Source: Bacteroides sp. OM05-12
GTDB lineage: Bacteria; Bacteroidota; Bacteroidia; Bacteroidales; Bacteroidaceae
Reading direction: 5' to 3'
Length of the DNA stretch: 64,000 nt
NCBI RefSeq assembly: GCF_003438995.1
Contig: NZ_QSUN01000008.1
Span: 17,658-81,657, forward strand
How positions within the stretch are numbered: the first letter of the stretch is position 1; each line of letters starts with the position of its first letter. Both the position numbers and the translations under genes were made by a program. This document shows positions 35,859 through 44,916 of the stretch, one piece after another. Under the pieces are notes generated by a model, which was not told the DNA's origin, ran no database searches, and saw only the letters and a program-made list of their open reading frames with translations.

Positions 35859-37313
35859 CTATATTCCCAAAGGGAGCTTCAACAGATACCAGATGATGAA
35901 AAGCAACGTCCAACCGATAAAAATAAAGAAAGAGTAACGCCACGTGTAGCGCAGCAGCGAACCATAGTTGCTCTGCTTGTCATATTGCTGCATATAGGCA
36001 AGAACCAGCGGCATATAAAAAAGAAACGGAGTGATGGCATTCGTCACACTGTCGCCAATGCGGTAAGCGCACTGCGTCCAGTCCGCTTCGATACCCATCG
36101 AGGCAAACATCGGTATGAAGATGAAAGCCATAAACGACCACTTAGCCGTAGAAGATACCATAATCAAATTAATCAACGCACTGAAAATGATGAAAAGCAA
36201 TAAGGTTACGAAACTTCCCGCACTTACGGATGTGAGCATATTTGCTCCGAAAATCGCCAAACATTTATCCAAGTGCGAATATTCAAAACAAGCAAACATT
36301 TGCGCAGCAAAGAAAGCTATCACAAAATAAACCGAAAGTAAAGACATCGGCTGGGAAAGCCCTTTAATAACATCGCCATCCGAACGATAGCGACCGGAGA
36401 CGAAACCGTAAATCATCCCCATCAGTCCGAATCCGAATGAAAGCAAAAATAATGCCCCCGCAATAAACGGAGAACGAGTCATGCCGCCCGTCACTCCGCG
36501 AAGAATGCCCCAAGGCGAAAAGGTAGCCAAAATAATCACCAAAGTATAACAAAGTCCGGCAAAAAGAGCAACCCACAAGGCACGGCGTTCTTTTCTGGAG
36601 AGTTGCTTATAACCTGCAACCGGATGTCCATGTTCGTCATACTCACCAAGGTTCGCCACTAAGCGGACACTCAATTTATAAATAATGAAAGTAATAAGGA
36701 AAGTGGAGACAAACATAAAATAGAAATTAGACAAAGCCCCCGTATTTCCCGGATTGAGTCCGGTTATTGCAGAAGCCTCTTGCGTATAGCGCGCCAATAT
36801 AGGATCGAGCGTACTCAAAAACAGATTAGCACTAAAGCCGCATGCCACAGATACATAGGCAGTCACAATCCCCGCAATGGGATGCATCCCTACCGACTGA
36901 AAGAGCATGGCAGCTATCGGAATCAGCATAATATATCCCGCATCGCCCACCACGTTGGAGATAATGCCCAGCAGAATGACCGACAGCATTACAAAACGGC
37001 GATTCATCCTGTCACGCAAGCCCAGCCGGATGCAAGCGTTGATAAAGCCGGAGTGCTCCGCTACCCCCACCCCGAACAAAGTTACCATAACCATGCCCAA
37101 AGGGGCAAACCCTGTAAAATTGGTTACTACATGGCGCAGCAACCATCGGATACCTTCAGGACTTAACAGGCTCTGCACTCGGATTTCCGCACCATCAGCA
37201 GGATTCACCACACTCAGCCCGTAGATATCGAATATCCAAGAAAGGAAAATCACCGCTACCGTAAGAAGCATAAACATCGTAGCGGGATGCGGCATCCTCA
37301 GCTTATTCCTCAT
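35859..37313 (-). CDS. AbgT family transporter (p-aminobenzoyl-glutamate type)
   Basis: About 484 residues with ten or more helices. Family blocks are SWIFDIYGLSVVNPADG, RHVVTNFTGFAPLGMVMVTL, GVGVAEHSGFINA and MIPIAAMLFQSVGMHPIAG-type sequence. AbgT proteins import p-aminobenzoyl-glutamate or export sulfonamides. The start at 37313 overlaps the response regulator stop by 11 bp; another Met at 37295 is possible. Translational coupling to the two-component genes upstream suggests that the system may sense or control folate-related uptake, which is inference. Confidence 0.9.
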   Translation of the reverse strand: MRNKLRMPHPATMFMLLTVAVIFLSWIFDIYGLSVVNPADGAEIRVQSLLSPEGIRWLLRHVVTNFTGFAPLGMVMVTLFGVGVAEHSGFINACIRLGLRDRMNRRFVMLSVILLGIISNVVGDAGYIMLIPIAAMLFQSVGMHPIAGIVTAYVSVACGFSANLFLSTLDPILARYTQEASAITGLNPGNTGALSNFYFMFVSTFLITFIIYKLSVRLVANLGEYDEHGHPVAGYKQLSRKERRALWVALFAGLCYTLVIILATFSPWGILRGVTGGMTRSPFIAGALFLLSFGFGLMGMIYGFVSGRYRSDGDVIKGLSQPMSLLSVYFVIAFFAAQMFACFEYSHLDKCLAIFGANMLTSVSAGSFVTLLLFIIFSALINLIMVSSTAKWSFMAFIFIPMFASMGIEADWTQCAYRIGDSVTNAITPFLFYMPLVLAYMQQYDKQSNYGSLLRYTWRYSFFIFIGWTLLFIIWYLLKLPLGI

Positions 37314-38031
37314 CCGGTTCCAGATTATCCAAATCAATGATACGAAGTTCCAAAGCACGCACAGCCAGGCGGGTAGCATTCACTCCCACCCGTTCTCCCG
37401 AAACGAACAAACGGTTTATCAAATCCGCCTGACGTTTCTCCAAAGACTTCACCCCAAACGGCATTCCTTTCAAGTTAGTAATCATTTCCTTTGTGTACCC
37501 CAACGCCAAGTGGCGCAAAAACCTTTCGTCATACTCGTCAATATCATAGTTCACAACCGCCTCTTGACGCTTGGCATCATTCTGTACGGAACGCTTGAAA
37601 CGCTCCACGATCTTTTCAAGAATAGGATAATTGAATACCAGCTTCTTTCCGTCCATAACCGCCTGCACGTCGGTTTTAGTCAGCAATTCGCCCGTTTTCA
37701 GGATGATGCCGTCTGCTCCTGCATCCAACACGTCTACCCACAACTTCTCATTGAGTACCTCGCCCGTAAATATAAGTACACGCAAGTCCTTATATTTTGA
37801 ACGAACATTACGGCAAATCTCTACCCCTATCGTCGTAGAGCCTCCCAAGCCCAAATCAAGCAAGACCAAATCGGGAACCTGCACCTCCATCAACGCCCAA
37901 AACTCTTTCTCGGTCATAGCCGTACCTATCACCTCCGCTTCCGGTATCTCATGACGAAAAATTTCTTCCGTCCCTTTCAACTCCAGCTTTACATCTTCTA
38001 CTATAATTACTTTAAATTGTTTATTTTCCAT
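37303..38031 (-). CDS. Response regulator with LuxR-like C-terminus
   Basis: The 242 residues start with a normal receiver domain: acidic pair E12-D13 (IIVEDVKLE), phospho-acceptor Asp59 (LVLLDLGLG) and LIFTGE. The last ~75 residues (FLRHLALGYTKEMITNLKG ... NATRLAVRALELRIIDL) resemble a LuxR-type helix-turn-helix but are divergent. It is 17 bp downstream of the giant kinase gene and overlaps the AbgT gene, so kinase, regulator and transporter form one operon. Confidence 0.85.
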   Translation of the reverse strand: MENKQFKVIIVEDVKLELKGTEEIFRHEIPEAEVIGTAMTEKEFWALMEVQVPDLVLLDLGLGGSTTIGVEICRNVRSKYKDLRVLIFTGEVLNEKLWVDVLDAGADGIILKTGELLTKTDVQAVMDGKKLVFNYPILEKIVERFKRSVQNDAKRQEAVVNYDIDEYDERFLRHLALGYTKEMITNLKGMPFGVKSLEKRQADLINRLFVSGERVGVNATRLAVRALELRIIDLDNLEPDEE

Positions 38032-38048
38032 ATCTGACCTTCTATTTT

Positions 38049-41000
38049 TTATCTCATAGGAATTGTAAAATACACTGTAAATCCGCCCTCAGAAGAAGGC
38101 TCCGCATTAATACGACAACCGCGCCTACCGCCATATTCATCATGCTCCCTGATTATTTGCTTACAAACCAAATATTCAGTTCCAACCAAACCTCCGTCGC
38201 CTCCCTTCTCCATACGCAGCAAGTTAGGATAAAACAATTGATTCAGTTCGTCTACTGTTTTCTCCCTGCGGGTATCTGTAAAAAGGAAACGAACAAAACC
38301 GTCATCCTGCCTTACTTCCAACCTCAACACTCCGTCAGCAGGGAATGAAACCGCCTCATCAATCAGACACTCCAATAAGAACTTCAACTGCACAACATCG
38401 CCTATAACTTTCAAATCTGTATCCTCTATTTCCAATGCCAACTGACAGGAAGAACGTTTCATCACTTTCTTTAAATAACGTTGCGCATGTGCCAATAACC
38501 CTTCTAGATCAATTACCCCACGACGGAAAGTAACTTCCTCCAATTGCCGTGAAGCGCATGAGCTAAGTATCGTATATATATCTTTATAATAAGATATGAG
38601 TTCCTCGATAGCCTCGATATTCTCTTTCTCCGTATCTTCGGAAAGTACACCGGAGTTCAGACGATCTATAATCTGCTTTATTCGGTTCGGGTAATAAATC
38701 GTCTCATGCTTTATCGTTGAAAGGCAATTATCAAGCACCATATTTTGTACATGTAGCAGACCATCCTCAAAGGAAGCCCTGCGAGTTTCATCCTGTGCCA
38801 GTTCAATATCCTGATATTTTGAAGCAGGCTTTACCACAACATTGAATATGACAATGGCGAGATAACGGGCTACAAGCTCTGCCAACAATCGGTCGCTTTC
38901 TTTTGCCACTCCCACTTGACGCATCAAAGAAAGCACTCCTACACACTGATGAGTGCCCCCTACGTCTGCCAATAAGGGAATACATATACATAAACCATCC
39001 TCGGAAGAAGCATATTCCTGTTTTTCAAAACATCGGCGCATTAGATAAACCGCCCCATCTTTTTCCTCTGAACGGTGCTGGCTGAAAGCAAAGCCTAATT
39101 TATGTGTATCAATATTATAAACAGCTATCCCTATAGCATCCACTACCAGAAGTTCATTGACCGTATCAAAACATTCGGTTACAATCCGTTCGGGAATCCA
39201 CATCATATTATCCTGTTCCTGCATCCGTATTAAAGAAGCTGCAAAAACCTGACGATTAATTTCAAGTACTTGCTCTAAATTCCGACGATTGGTAAAACGC
39301 CGACGAATATAGAAGATATAATAACCGACCAGAATAACCAATAAAAGCAAAATACAAAGAATGATGCCTACCACTTTATTATTAGTGGAATGTTGCAAGC
39401 GTTGACAAAATTCAGCCAATGAAGTATCTTCCCCCACTAACTTATATAATGCAGTATAAGCCTCATTATTATAATTGTATGCTTCCCAATCCTTTAAAGC
39501 AAGGAATGCAACAGCCGCCTCATTACGAATATCCAGAACAACATGGTAATCGGAATCAAACATCTGTTTCCACCAAACTATTTCCGCAGCCGTTCCCATA
39601 CCATATAAAGACATATATTTTTGAGGAGACGAAGCATATTCCTGATAATGTGCGTTAAGACACATCATCGACGAATCAATGTAAGTAATAGCCTGACTAT
39701 AATACCCGTCCACATTGCAACCATAAGCCATATCGGCATAATACGCAGCATCATTCAACAAGCGTTCATATTCTTCTTCCGAAGCCAGCGTTACAGAGTC
39801 TTTTCCTTCAGAGAATAACTGCATTTTCCGATTTTCCACATTATTACATGAAGCTAAACCGATAGAAAACAGCAATAATAGGATGAATACTTTACGTATT
39901 CCTTTCGGTAAACGGAAAAAGAAGCGGCTCCCCTTACCCGGCGTACTCTCAATGTTGAAAGTACATACATGGAAAATGTCATTTGTTTTACGGTATTTCT
40001 CAATAATCCCTTTACAATTCATTAACCCGAACCCAAAACCTTTATTTTTCTTTAACTCCGATTCATCTTTTGTATTCAAGCCGATTTGTTTGAAGTCATA
40101 TACCTTTTCATTCAAGATATGTGAAACATCTTCCGAAGTTAAGCCAATGCCATTATCTTCAACAGAAATCTCTACATAGTTTTCTTCCTCCTTTGCATAT
40201 ACGCGAATCATTCCTCCCTTCGGAGTATATTTTCTGGCATTCTCCGTTAAGGTATTTATCATGAAAAGGGTCAACGCCTTATCTGCCTTCACCACACTTT
40301 CGGTAGGTTCGACACTAAAGGTCTGATTCTTTATCTCAAATGTTCTGCGTCCCTTAACCAAAACATCAAAAAGATCATTCAAAGAGAAATTTTCAATATT
40401 AAGGCTCAAAGAGCCCTGTTTCATTTTAATCCATAAAGCGAGAATATCATTGTATTCATTGATTTTAGCTACCAGTTCATCCATATACTGATACTTATCC
40501 CGCTTAATATCCTCTTTATCCGCATATTTATTGCCAGCCAACTTATGAACTTCATTGATAATCCTGTCAATAAACGGATTAATACCCATTACTATGGCCA
40601 AACACGCTTTCTTTACTATATTCTGCCGTTTGTTTTCCTCAATATGTTGTTCATAGATATAACGTTCTTTCTCCAATCTCCTCTCTTCATCTCCCAAAGA
40701 GATGAAATTTAAACCATTCTCCAGCGTCCAAGCGATATAAGGAGTAATTACATTTACTAACGCAAATTCGTCTTTCGTCAATTTTATAGAAGTATAAAGT
40801 TCCAGAACACCGATAGACTCCTGTCGATTGGGAACTGTCAATGGAAATTCGGAAGATATGCCTTCCGGTTGTTCTTCTTCCTCTTGTATTCCGGTAACCT
40901 CTTCATCTGTTTCTTCCGGCAAAATGATACGCATTTGCAGGACATGAAACAATTCCCTAAAATCAGGAAAGACAGAAGTTGTCACGGCATCGATTATGTC

Positions 41001-42512
41001 GTCGGCAGAAGTAGCATCCGCAGGAACAGCAGCCGTTATCTTCTGGCAAATATCCAATGTTTTCCGCAAACGGATAATGTCCTCTTTATTTTTTCTTTTC
41101 CAATAAATATTCAGAATCCAAAATAGAATAATAATCAGGATAATACCTAAGATTACAATAAACATTAATGCATTAAGTTCCTTTGATTCCTTTTCTAAAG
41201 ACTGATAGCGACTTTCCAGTTCTTTATCCTGACGAATGTTATAGAGAATATCCAGATAAATATTACGGTTATAATCTGATTCAGCTTTCATACCTAAACC
41301 GGCATACGCTACACTCAGTTGTTCCCTGATACGGGCTATCCATTCAGGTACGGTTTTAATATCCTTCTGATTAATCCAATTCAACTCCGTGTAGAGAGTA
41401 TCCATAGGAATAAAAGGTTTCAGCCGATCTGTGCTATCCAAACAGTGATAATACAATTCATGGTGTTTGTTGACATAATCCAAAGCCCTGCTCAAGGTAT
41501 CCAATGCTTCAGCATATCGTCCGTGCCTGTTAAGCCATGTGCCAATCGTACGATATGTACCGGCTATTTGATAAATATCATTATATTCACGAAACATTTT
41601 CAGAGACCGGCAAGCCAAATCATAAGGCAATAAAGAGTCAGCACATTGCTCAATATTCAAAAGTTTCACAGCTCGTGCTCTTCTGTTATAAAGGATATCG
41701 GATGAGACTCTCTCATTTAATAATTCAGCTATTCCCTGCAAACAGTTTGCTTCAAAATAGAGATAACCCTTCTTCTCACTCATTTGCATACAAAGGAACA
41801 GATTATCAAACTCACAGGTTACCAATTCCGCCAGACTATCCGATTCACATAATCCGGCTGATCCTTTAACATATTGGTAATATAAATATTGTGCTGTATC
41901 CTGTACCAACGTTTCTTCTACATCAATCTGCCGCATAGCAGCAATAGCTTCAGGACGCTGTTGAAGATAATAATAATAGATAGCGGAAACAATATAAAAC
42001 TCTGAAAAGGCATAATTCAGACGTTCTTTCTCGTGTTTTTCCACAAAAATAGAAATATCCTCTTTTATACGTTTCATACGTCGCAAAGCACTATTACGAT
42101 AATCATAATATTCTTTGTTCTTCGCCGTACGCTGATAAACTTTCATTAAACCGATATCGGCAATTAAACGCTCCAGTTCATTCGGGGTTAATGAAACGAC
42201 TTGTTTAAAGAATTCTTCCGCACCATTAAAATCCATTTGCATAAAGGCACAGAATCCCAGATTATTAGAAGCCTCCGCTTTACCTTGCTTGTAGTGATTA
42301 GCCTGCTGATAGGCGCTATAAGCCGCTTGTACAGCAGAATCTATATTCTTATAACGGTAAGAATATGCCTGTTGATTCAATGAATCAATCAAACGCACTT
42401 CCTTTGTCGGTGCCGTCTCTCCGCATGAGAATAACATCGGAAACAACAATACCAACAAAAAACAAAAGGGAATATAAGGTACTCTCTTCACTCCTTTATA
42501 GCTTTGAACCAA
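38049..42512 (-). CDS. Giant double sensor-kinase protein with complementary halves
   Basis: The 1487-residue protein is two sensor-kinase-like units in one chain. Unit 1 (1-875): lipobox-like LLFSCGE, tetratricopeptide helices, a membrane helix near 450, a GAF-like region, a dimerisation helix without a phospho-His (LAIVMGINPF near 640), and an intact ATPase (ENARKY near 758, DNGIGL, GFGFGL). Unit 2 (876-1487): a second signal-like segment ending LASCNN, helices, another membrane helix, a GAF-like region, KHETIYYPNRI with His1269, then an ATPase that has lost the N-box Asn and DxGxG. The start codon appears to be TTG and is uncertain. I recall DUF5112/DUF5113 for such proteins. Its operon continues with the regulator and AbgT. 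Confidence 0.85.
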   Translation of the reverse strand: MVQSYKGVKRVPYIPFCFLLVLLFPMLFSCGETAPTKEVRLIDSLNQQAYSYRYKNIDSAVQAAYSAYQQANHYKQGKAEASNNLGFCAFMQMDFNGAEEFFKQVVSLTPNELERLIADIGLMKVYQRTAKNKEYYDYRNSALRRMKRIKEDISIFVEKHEKERLNYAFSEFYIVSAIYYYYLQQRPEAIAAMRQIDVEETLVQDTAQYLYYQYVKGSAGLCESDSLAELVTCEFDNLFLCMQMSEKKGYLYFEANCLQGIAELLNERVSSDILYNRRARAVKLLNIEQCADSLLPYDLACRSLKMFREYNDIYQIAGTYRTIGTWLNRHGRYAEALDTLSRALDYVNKHHELYYHCLDSTDRLKPFIPMDTLYTELNWINQKDIKTVPEWIARIREQLSVAYAGLGMKAESDYNRNIYLDILYNIRQDKELESRYQSLEKESKELNALMFIVILGIILIIILFWILNIYWKRKNKEDIIRLRKTLDICQKITAAVPADATSADDIIDAVTTSVFPDFRELFHVLQMRIILPEETDEEVTGIQEEEEQPEGISSEFPLTVPNRQESIGVLELYTSIKLTKDEFALVNVITPYIAWTLENGLNFISLGDEERRLEKERYIYEQHIEENKRQNIVKKACLAIVMGINPFIDRIINEVHKLAGNKYADKEDIKRDKYQYMDELVAKINEYNDILALWIKMKQGSLSLNIENFSLNDLFDVLVKGRRTFEIKNQTFSVEPTESVVKADKALTLFMINTLTENARKYTPKGGMIRVYAKEEENYVEISVEDNGIGLTSEDVSHILNEKVYDFKQIGLNTKDESELKKNKGFGFGLMNCKGIIEKYRKTNDIFHVCTFNIESTPGKGSRFFFRLPKGIRKVFILLLLFSIGLASCNNVENRKMQLFSEGKDSVTLASEEEYERLLNDAAYYADMAYGCNVDGYYSQAITYIDSSMMCLNAHYQEYASSPQKYMSLYGMGTAAEIVWWKQMFDSDYHVVLDIRNEAAVAFLALKDWEAYNYNNEAYTALYKLVGEDTSLAEFCQRLQHSTNNKVVGIILCILLLLVILVGYYIFYIRRRFTNRRNLEQVLEINRQVFAASLIRMQEQDNMMWIPERIVTECFDTVNELLVVDAIGIAVYNIDTHKLGFAFSQHRSEEKDGAVYLMRRCFEKQEYASSEDGLCICIPLLADVGGTHQCVGVLSLMRQVGVAKESDRLLAELVARYLAIVIFNVVVKPASKYQDIELAQDETRRASFEDGLLHVQNMVLDNCLSTIKHETIYYPNRIKQIIDRLNSGVLSEDTEKENIEAIEELISYYKDIYTILSSCASRQLEEVTFRRGVIDLEGLLAHAQRYLKKVMKRSSCQLALEIEDTDLKVIGDVVQLKFLLECLIDEAVSFPADGVLRLEVRQDDGFVRFLFTDTRREKTVDELNQLFYPNLLRMEKGGDGGLVGTEYLVCKQIIREHDEYGGRRGCRINAEPSSEGGFTVYFTIPMR

Positions 42513-42565
42513 ACAAAACTAATAATAATTCGTGAAAATCAATGTATATCGAAGAAACAAATCTC

Positions 42566-44062
42566 CTATTTCCCCGAAAAGATATAGACTTTACACTGAT
42601 AAGGTTCTAATTTCACATTCAGGCCATCAGATAATTTCCCCAGATTTCTACCCGCCCAAACATCCTTTATATCAGCATTAGCAGTCAATCCGGGAATTGT
42701 TTTACTATCAATCAAGACATCAAGAAGTTTGTCTGAACGATTTAGGCAAGCGATAGCCATCTCATTATTGCTCAATGGTTTTACCCAAATATCAAAATAA
42801 TCGGCACGAATACTACGGGTCGCTTGTTTTCCCAGTACATCCTGATTTATTGCAATAATATTCCGGTTAGTCAGAGTCTCCAAAGTTTCCCGAGACATAT
42901 TACGAATATCATTACCACATAACAGAGGTGAAGCCATCATACACCATAAGCTCATATGCGAACGGTATTGTTCGTCCGAACATCCGCTTTTGTTATTACC
43001 TCCGATGCTCATACTCGTTCCCGATATTCCAACAATAAGCATATCCGGATCGTTCCATCCTCCCGGTCCTGCATATTCACTTAAAGGTGCATTCATATCT
43101 GTGATTTCCATTACTCCCAATCCCGGACCTATCACTTTGTTGCTCCAATGATCACCAATATCACCTGTTGTCCGCCAATAATGTCCACCTACCTGTTTCG
43201 CCCATTTCCAAGGTTCACGTTGTCCCCACTCACAAACACTATATATAATCGAACGATTAGTAGCTCTTAAAGCCTTTCCCATTTTAGTATATCGCTCAAT
43301 AGCTTCCTGTTGTCCGAAAGGAGCACCACAATAATCATATTTCAATAAATCAACGCCCCAGTCCGCAAAATCCTTAGCATCCACATCTTCATATCCGATG
43401 CTGCCACAAACTCCACCACATGTATACTCTGCTGCATCAGAATAAATACCTAATTTCAATCCCCGTTCATGCAGGTAATCAGCAACATACTTTATTCCAT
43501 TCGGAAATTTTTCTTTATTAATCTGAATATGCCCGTCTGCACCACGTTCCTTTAACTGCCAAAAATCATCGATATTTATATAGGCATATCCTAAATCTCT
43601 CATTCCATTCTTTACCATCGCATCGGCAATCTCCATGATAAGAGATTCAGTTAAATGCCGACCAAAAGTATTCCAACTATTCCATCCCATCGGAGGTGTC
43701 AATGCTAGTTCCTCACCGATTCTTATAATTATTTGTTGCTTGTCCTTTCCTAATCGGTTAGTTGCTGTCAGCGTAACTGTATATTCACCCGCATCCGTCA
43801 CTTTTCCGCTGATGATTCCTGTCTCAGAATTCAAAGATAAACCTTTTGGTAGATCATCAGCTTTCCATGCCATCGGACGTTCTCCCGATGTCGGAATATA
43901 AAAAAGAAATGTGGTTTCAGGATAATTACCTATTATATAAGGAGGATTAATGCAAGGAGCACCTTCAAAGATTTTATTTGAACCATCCGCATAAATCAAA
44001 TTAAAAGGCATCAATATACCTAACAATACAAGCATCACGGAATAAAAAGCAGTTTTCTTCAT
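42566..44062 (-). CDS. GH27 alpha-galactosidase with N-terminal Ig-like domain
   Basis: The 498-residue secreted protein has a signal peptide to residue ~25, a putative Ig-like beta domain (LPKGLSLNSETGIISGKV ... YTVTLTATN), then the GH27 barrel: TPPMGWNSWNTFG, YINIDDFWQ, LGIYSDAAEYTCGG, nucleophile Asp in LLKYDYCG, and the acid/base region WRTTGDIGDHW. It would release terminal alpha-D-galactose. The nearest -7 box (44228) is followed by a terminator-like hairpin before this gene, so expression may need read-through or a promoter I cannot see. Confidence 0.93.
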   Translation of the reverse strand: MKKTAFYSVMLVLLGILMPFNLIYADGSNKIFEGAPCINPPYIIGNYPETTFLFYIPTSGERPMAWKADDLPKGLSLNSETGIISGKVTDAGEYTVTLTATNRLGKDKQQIIIRIGEELALTPPMGWNSWNTFGRHLTESLIMEIADAMVKNGMRDLGYAYINIDDFWQLKERGADGHIQINKEKFPNGIKYVADYLHERGLKLGIYSDAAEYTCGGVCGSIGYEDVDAKDFADWGVDLLKYDYCGAPFGQQEAIERYTKMGKALRATNRSIIYSVCEWGQREPWKWAKQVGGHYWRTTGDIGDHWSNKVIGPGLGVMEITDMNAPLSEYAGPGGWNDPDMLIVGISGTSMSIGGNNKSGCSDEQYRSHMSLWCMMASPLLCGNDIRNMSRETLETLTNRNIIAINQDVLGKQATRSIRADYFDIWVKPLSNNEMAIACLNRSDKLLDVLIDSKTIPGLTANADIKDVWAGRNLGKLSDGLNVKLEPYQCKVYIFSGK

Positions 44063-44119
44063 CGTATCAAATTCTTAGTTTATTATTCACCGGATAAAAA
44101 TAAACTATTTTCCTAATAT

Positions 44120-44222
44120 GAAAAAATAAATCCCCAACGAATCACTTCGGCGGGGAACTATTTAATTTTTTACCTAAATTGTGGTTACGTAATAAAATTA
44201 TGACTAACTAACTTAAATTCTG
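44120..44222 (-). ncRNA. Candidate ~100-nt small RNA ahead of GH27
   Basis: A strong promoter (TTG 44258-44256, TATCTTTG 44235-44228, minus strand) leads into about 70 nt with no start codon and then a hairpin, CCCC-GC-CGAA-GTGA-TTCG-TT-GGGG, followed by ATTTATTTTTT. This is the form of a terminated small RNA. It could instead be an attenuated leader of GH27. Its promoter carries the tandem dyads also seen at the flavodoxin, hemerythrin and porin promoters. Confidence 0.5.
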
Positions 44223-44227
44223 TACTG

Positions 44228-44306
44228 CAAAGATACGGCAGACACTGTAAGTATACAATCCCATGTTTATGGTATATTTCTATCCTCTTATCCCTATTTA
44301 TAGTTA
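44228..44306 (-). promoter_or_regulatory. Tandem-dyad promoter, upstream of the small RNA/GH27
   Basis: The proximal dyad CCC-ATGTTTAT-GGT (44260-44273) ends 24 bp from the -7 box TATCTTTG (44235-44228, minus strand) and abuts the TTG of the -33 element. The distal dyad CCC-TATTTATA-GTT (44292-44305) is centred 32 bp further upstream. Confidence 0.7.
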
Positions 44307-44307
44307 G

Positions 44308-44916
44308 TCATTCTATATCCGACTGATCTATCAGGTTATTCAATAAAGCATATACAGTTAATCCCGACACTGTTTTGATGCCGGTTTTACGAGTAATATT
44401 CTTGCGATGCGAAATCACCGTATGAATGGAAATATTATGCAAGTCAGCAATTTCTTTGTTCGTCATACCTTTAGCCACAGACGTTAGAATCTCATTTTCC
44501 CGTTCGGATAATTCATAATTATCTACCGTTTCCGTATTCGAATTGCTATTTTCTATCGCCTGTTTGAATTTACGTGTAATGACCACGGTGTCATCATTTG
44601 CCTCTATCGTCCCATTGTATTGTTTTAATGTATCCGAATCCACATAATTATATACCAGCGCAAATAATAAAGTTTCTTGTTGAGACGGTAATAACACCCT
44701 TATATTCAATCGTTTTTGATAATCTATTAAAGTTGGATTTATCAATAACAGGTCAAAATGAAGAGCAGTTGCACGCTCCTGATAATGAGAAAAGTCCGTA
44801 AAACAATGAATAATCTCATACTCAGGCTGGGCATCAAGCAGAGTTTTCAATCCCGCCGTTATTATCGGCGAGGACTCTACTATAACCAATTTATATTTCT
44901 TTTTCTGTTCCATCAT
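44308..44916 (-). CDS. LuxR-family regulator with pseudo-receiver domain (LuxR-1)
   Basis: The 202 residues have a receiver-like N-terminus that lacks the phosphorylation residues: the acidic pair is replaced by ESSP (LVIVESSPI) and the acceptor Asp by Asn60 (LLLINPT). The C-terminus is a full LuxR helix-turn-helix (LSERENEILTSVAKGMTNKEIADLHN, then ISIHTVISHRKNI). It should bind DNA without classical phosphorelay, perhaps responding to protein partners. The gene overlaps the hemerythrin gene by 4 bp (ATGA), so the two are co-translated. It is paralogous to 52771-53388, which has Asn at the same residue number. Confidence 0.87.
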   Translation of the reverse strand: MMEQKKKYKLVIVESSPIITAGLKTLLDAQPEYEIIHCFTDFSHYQERATALHFDLLLINPTLIDYQKRLNIRVLLPSQQETLLFALVYNYVDSDTLKQYNGTIEANDDTVVITRKFKQAIENSNSNTETVDNYELSERENEILTSVAKGMTNKEIADLHNISIHTVISHRKNITRKTGIKTVSGLTVYALLNNLIDQSDIE

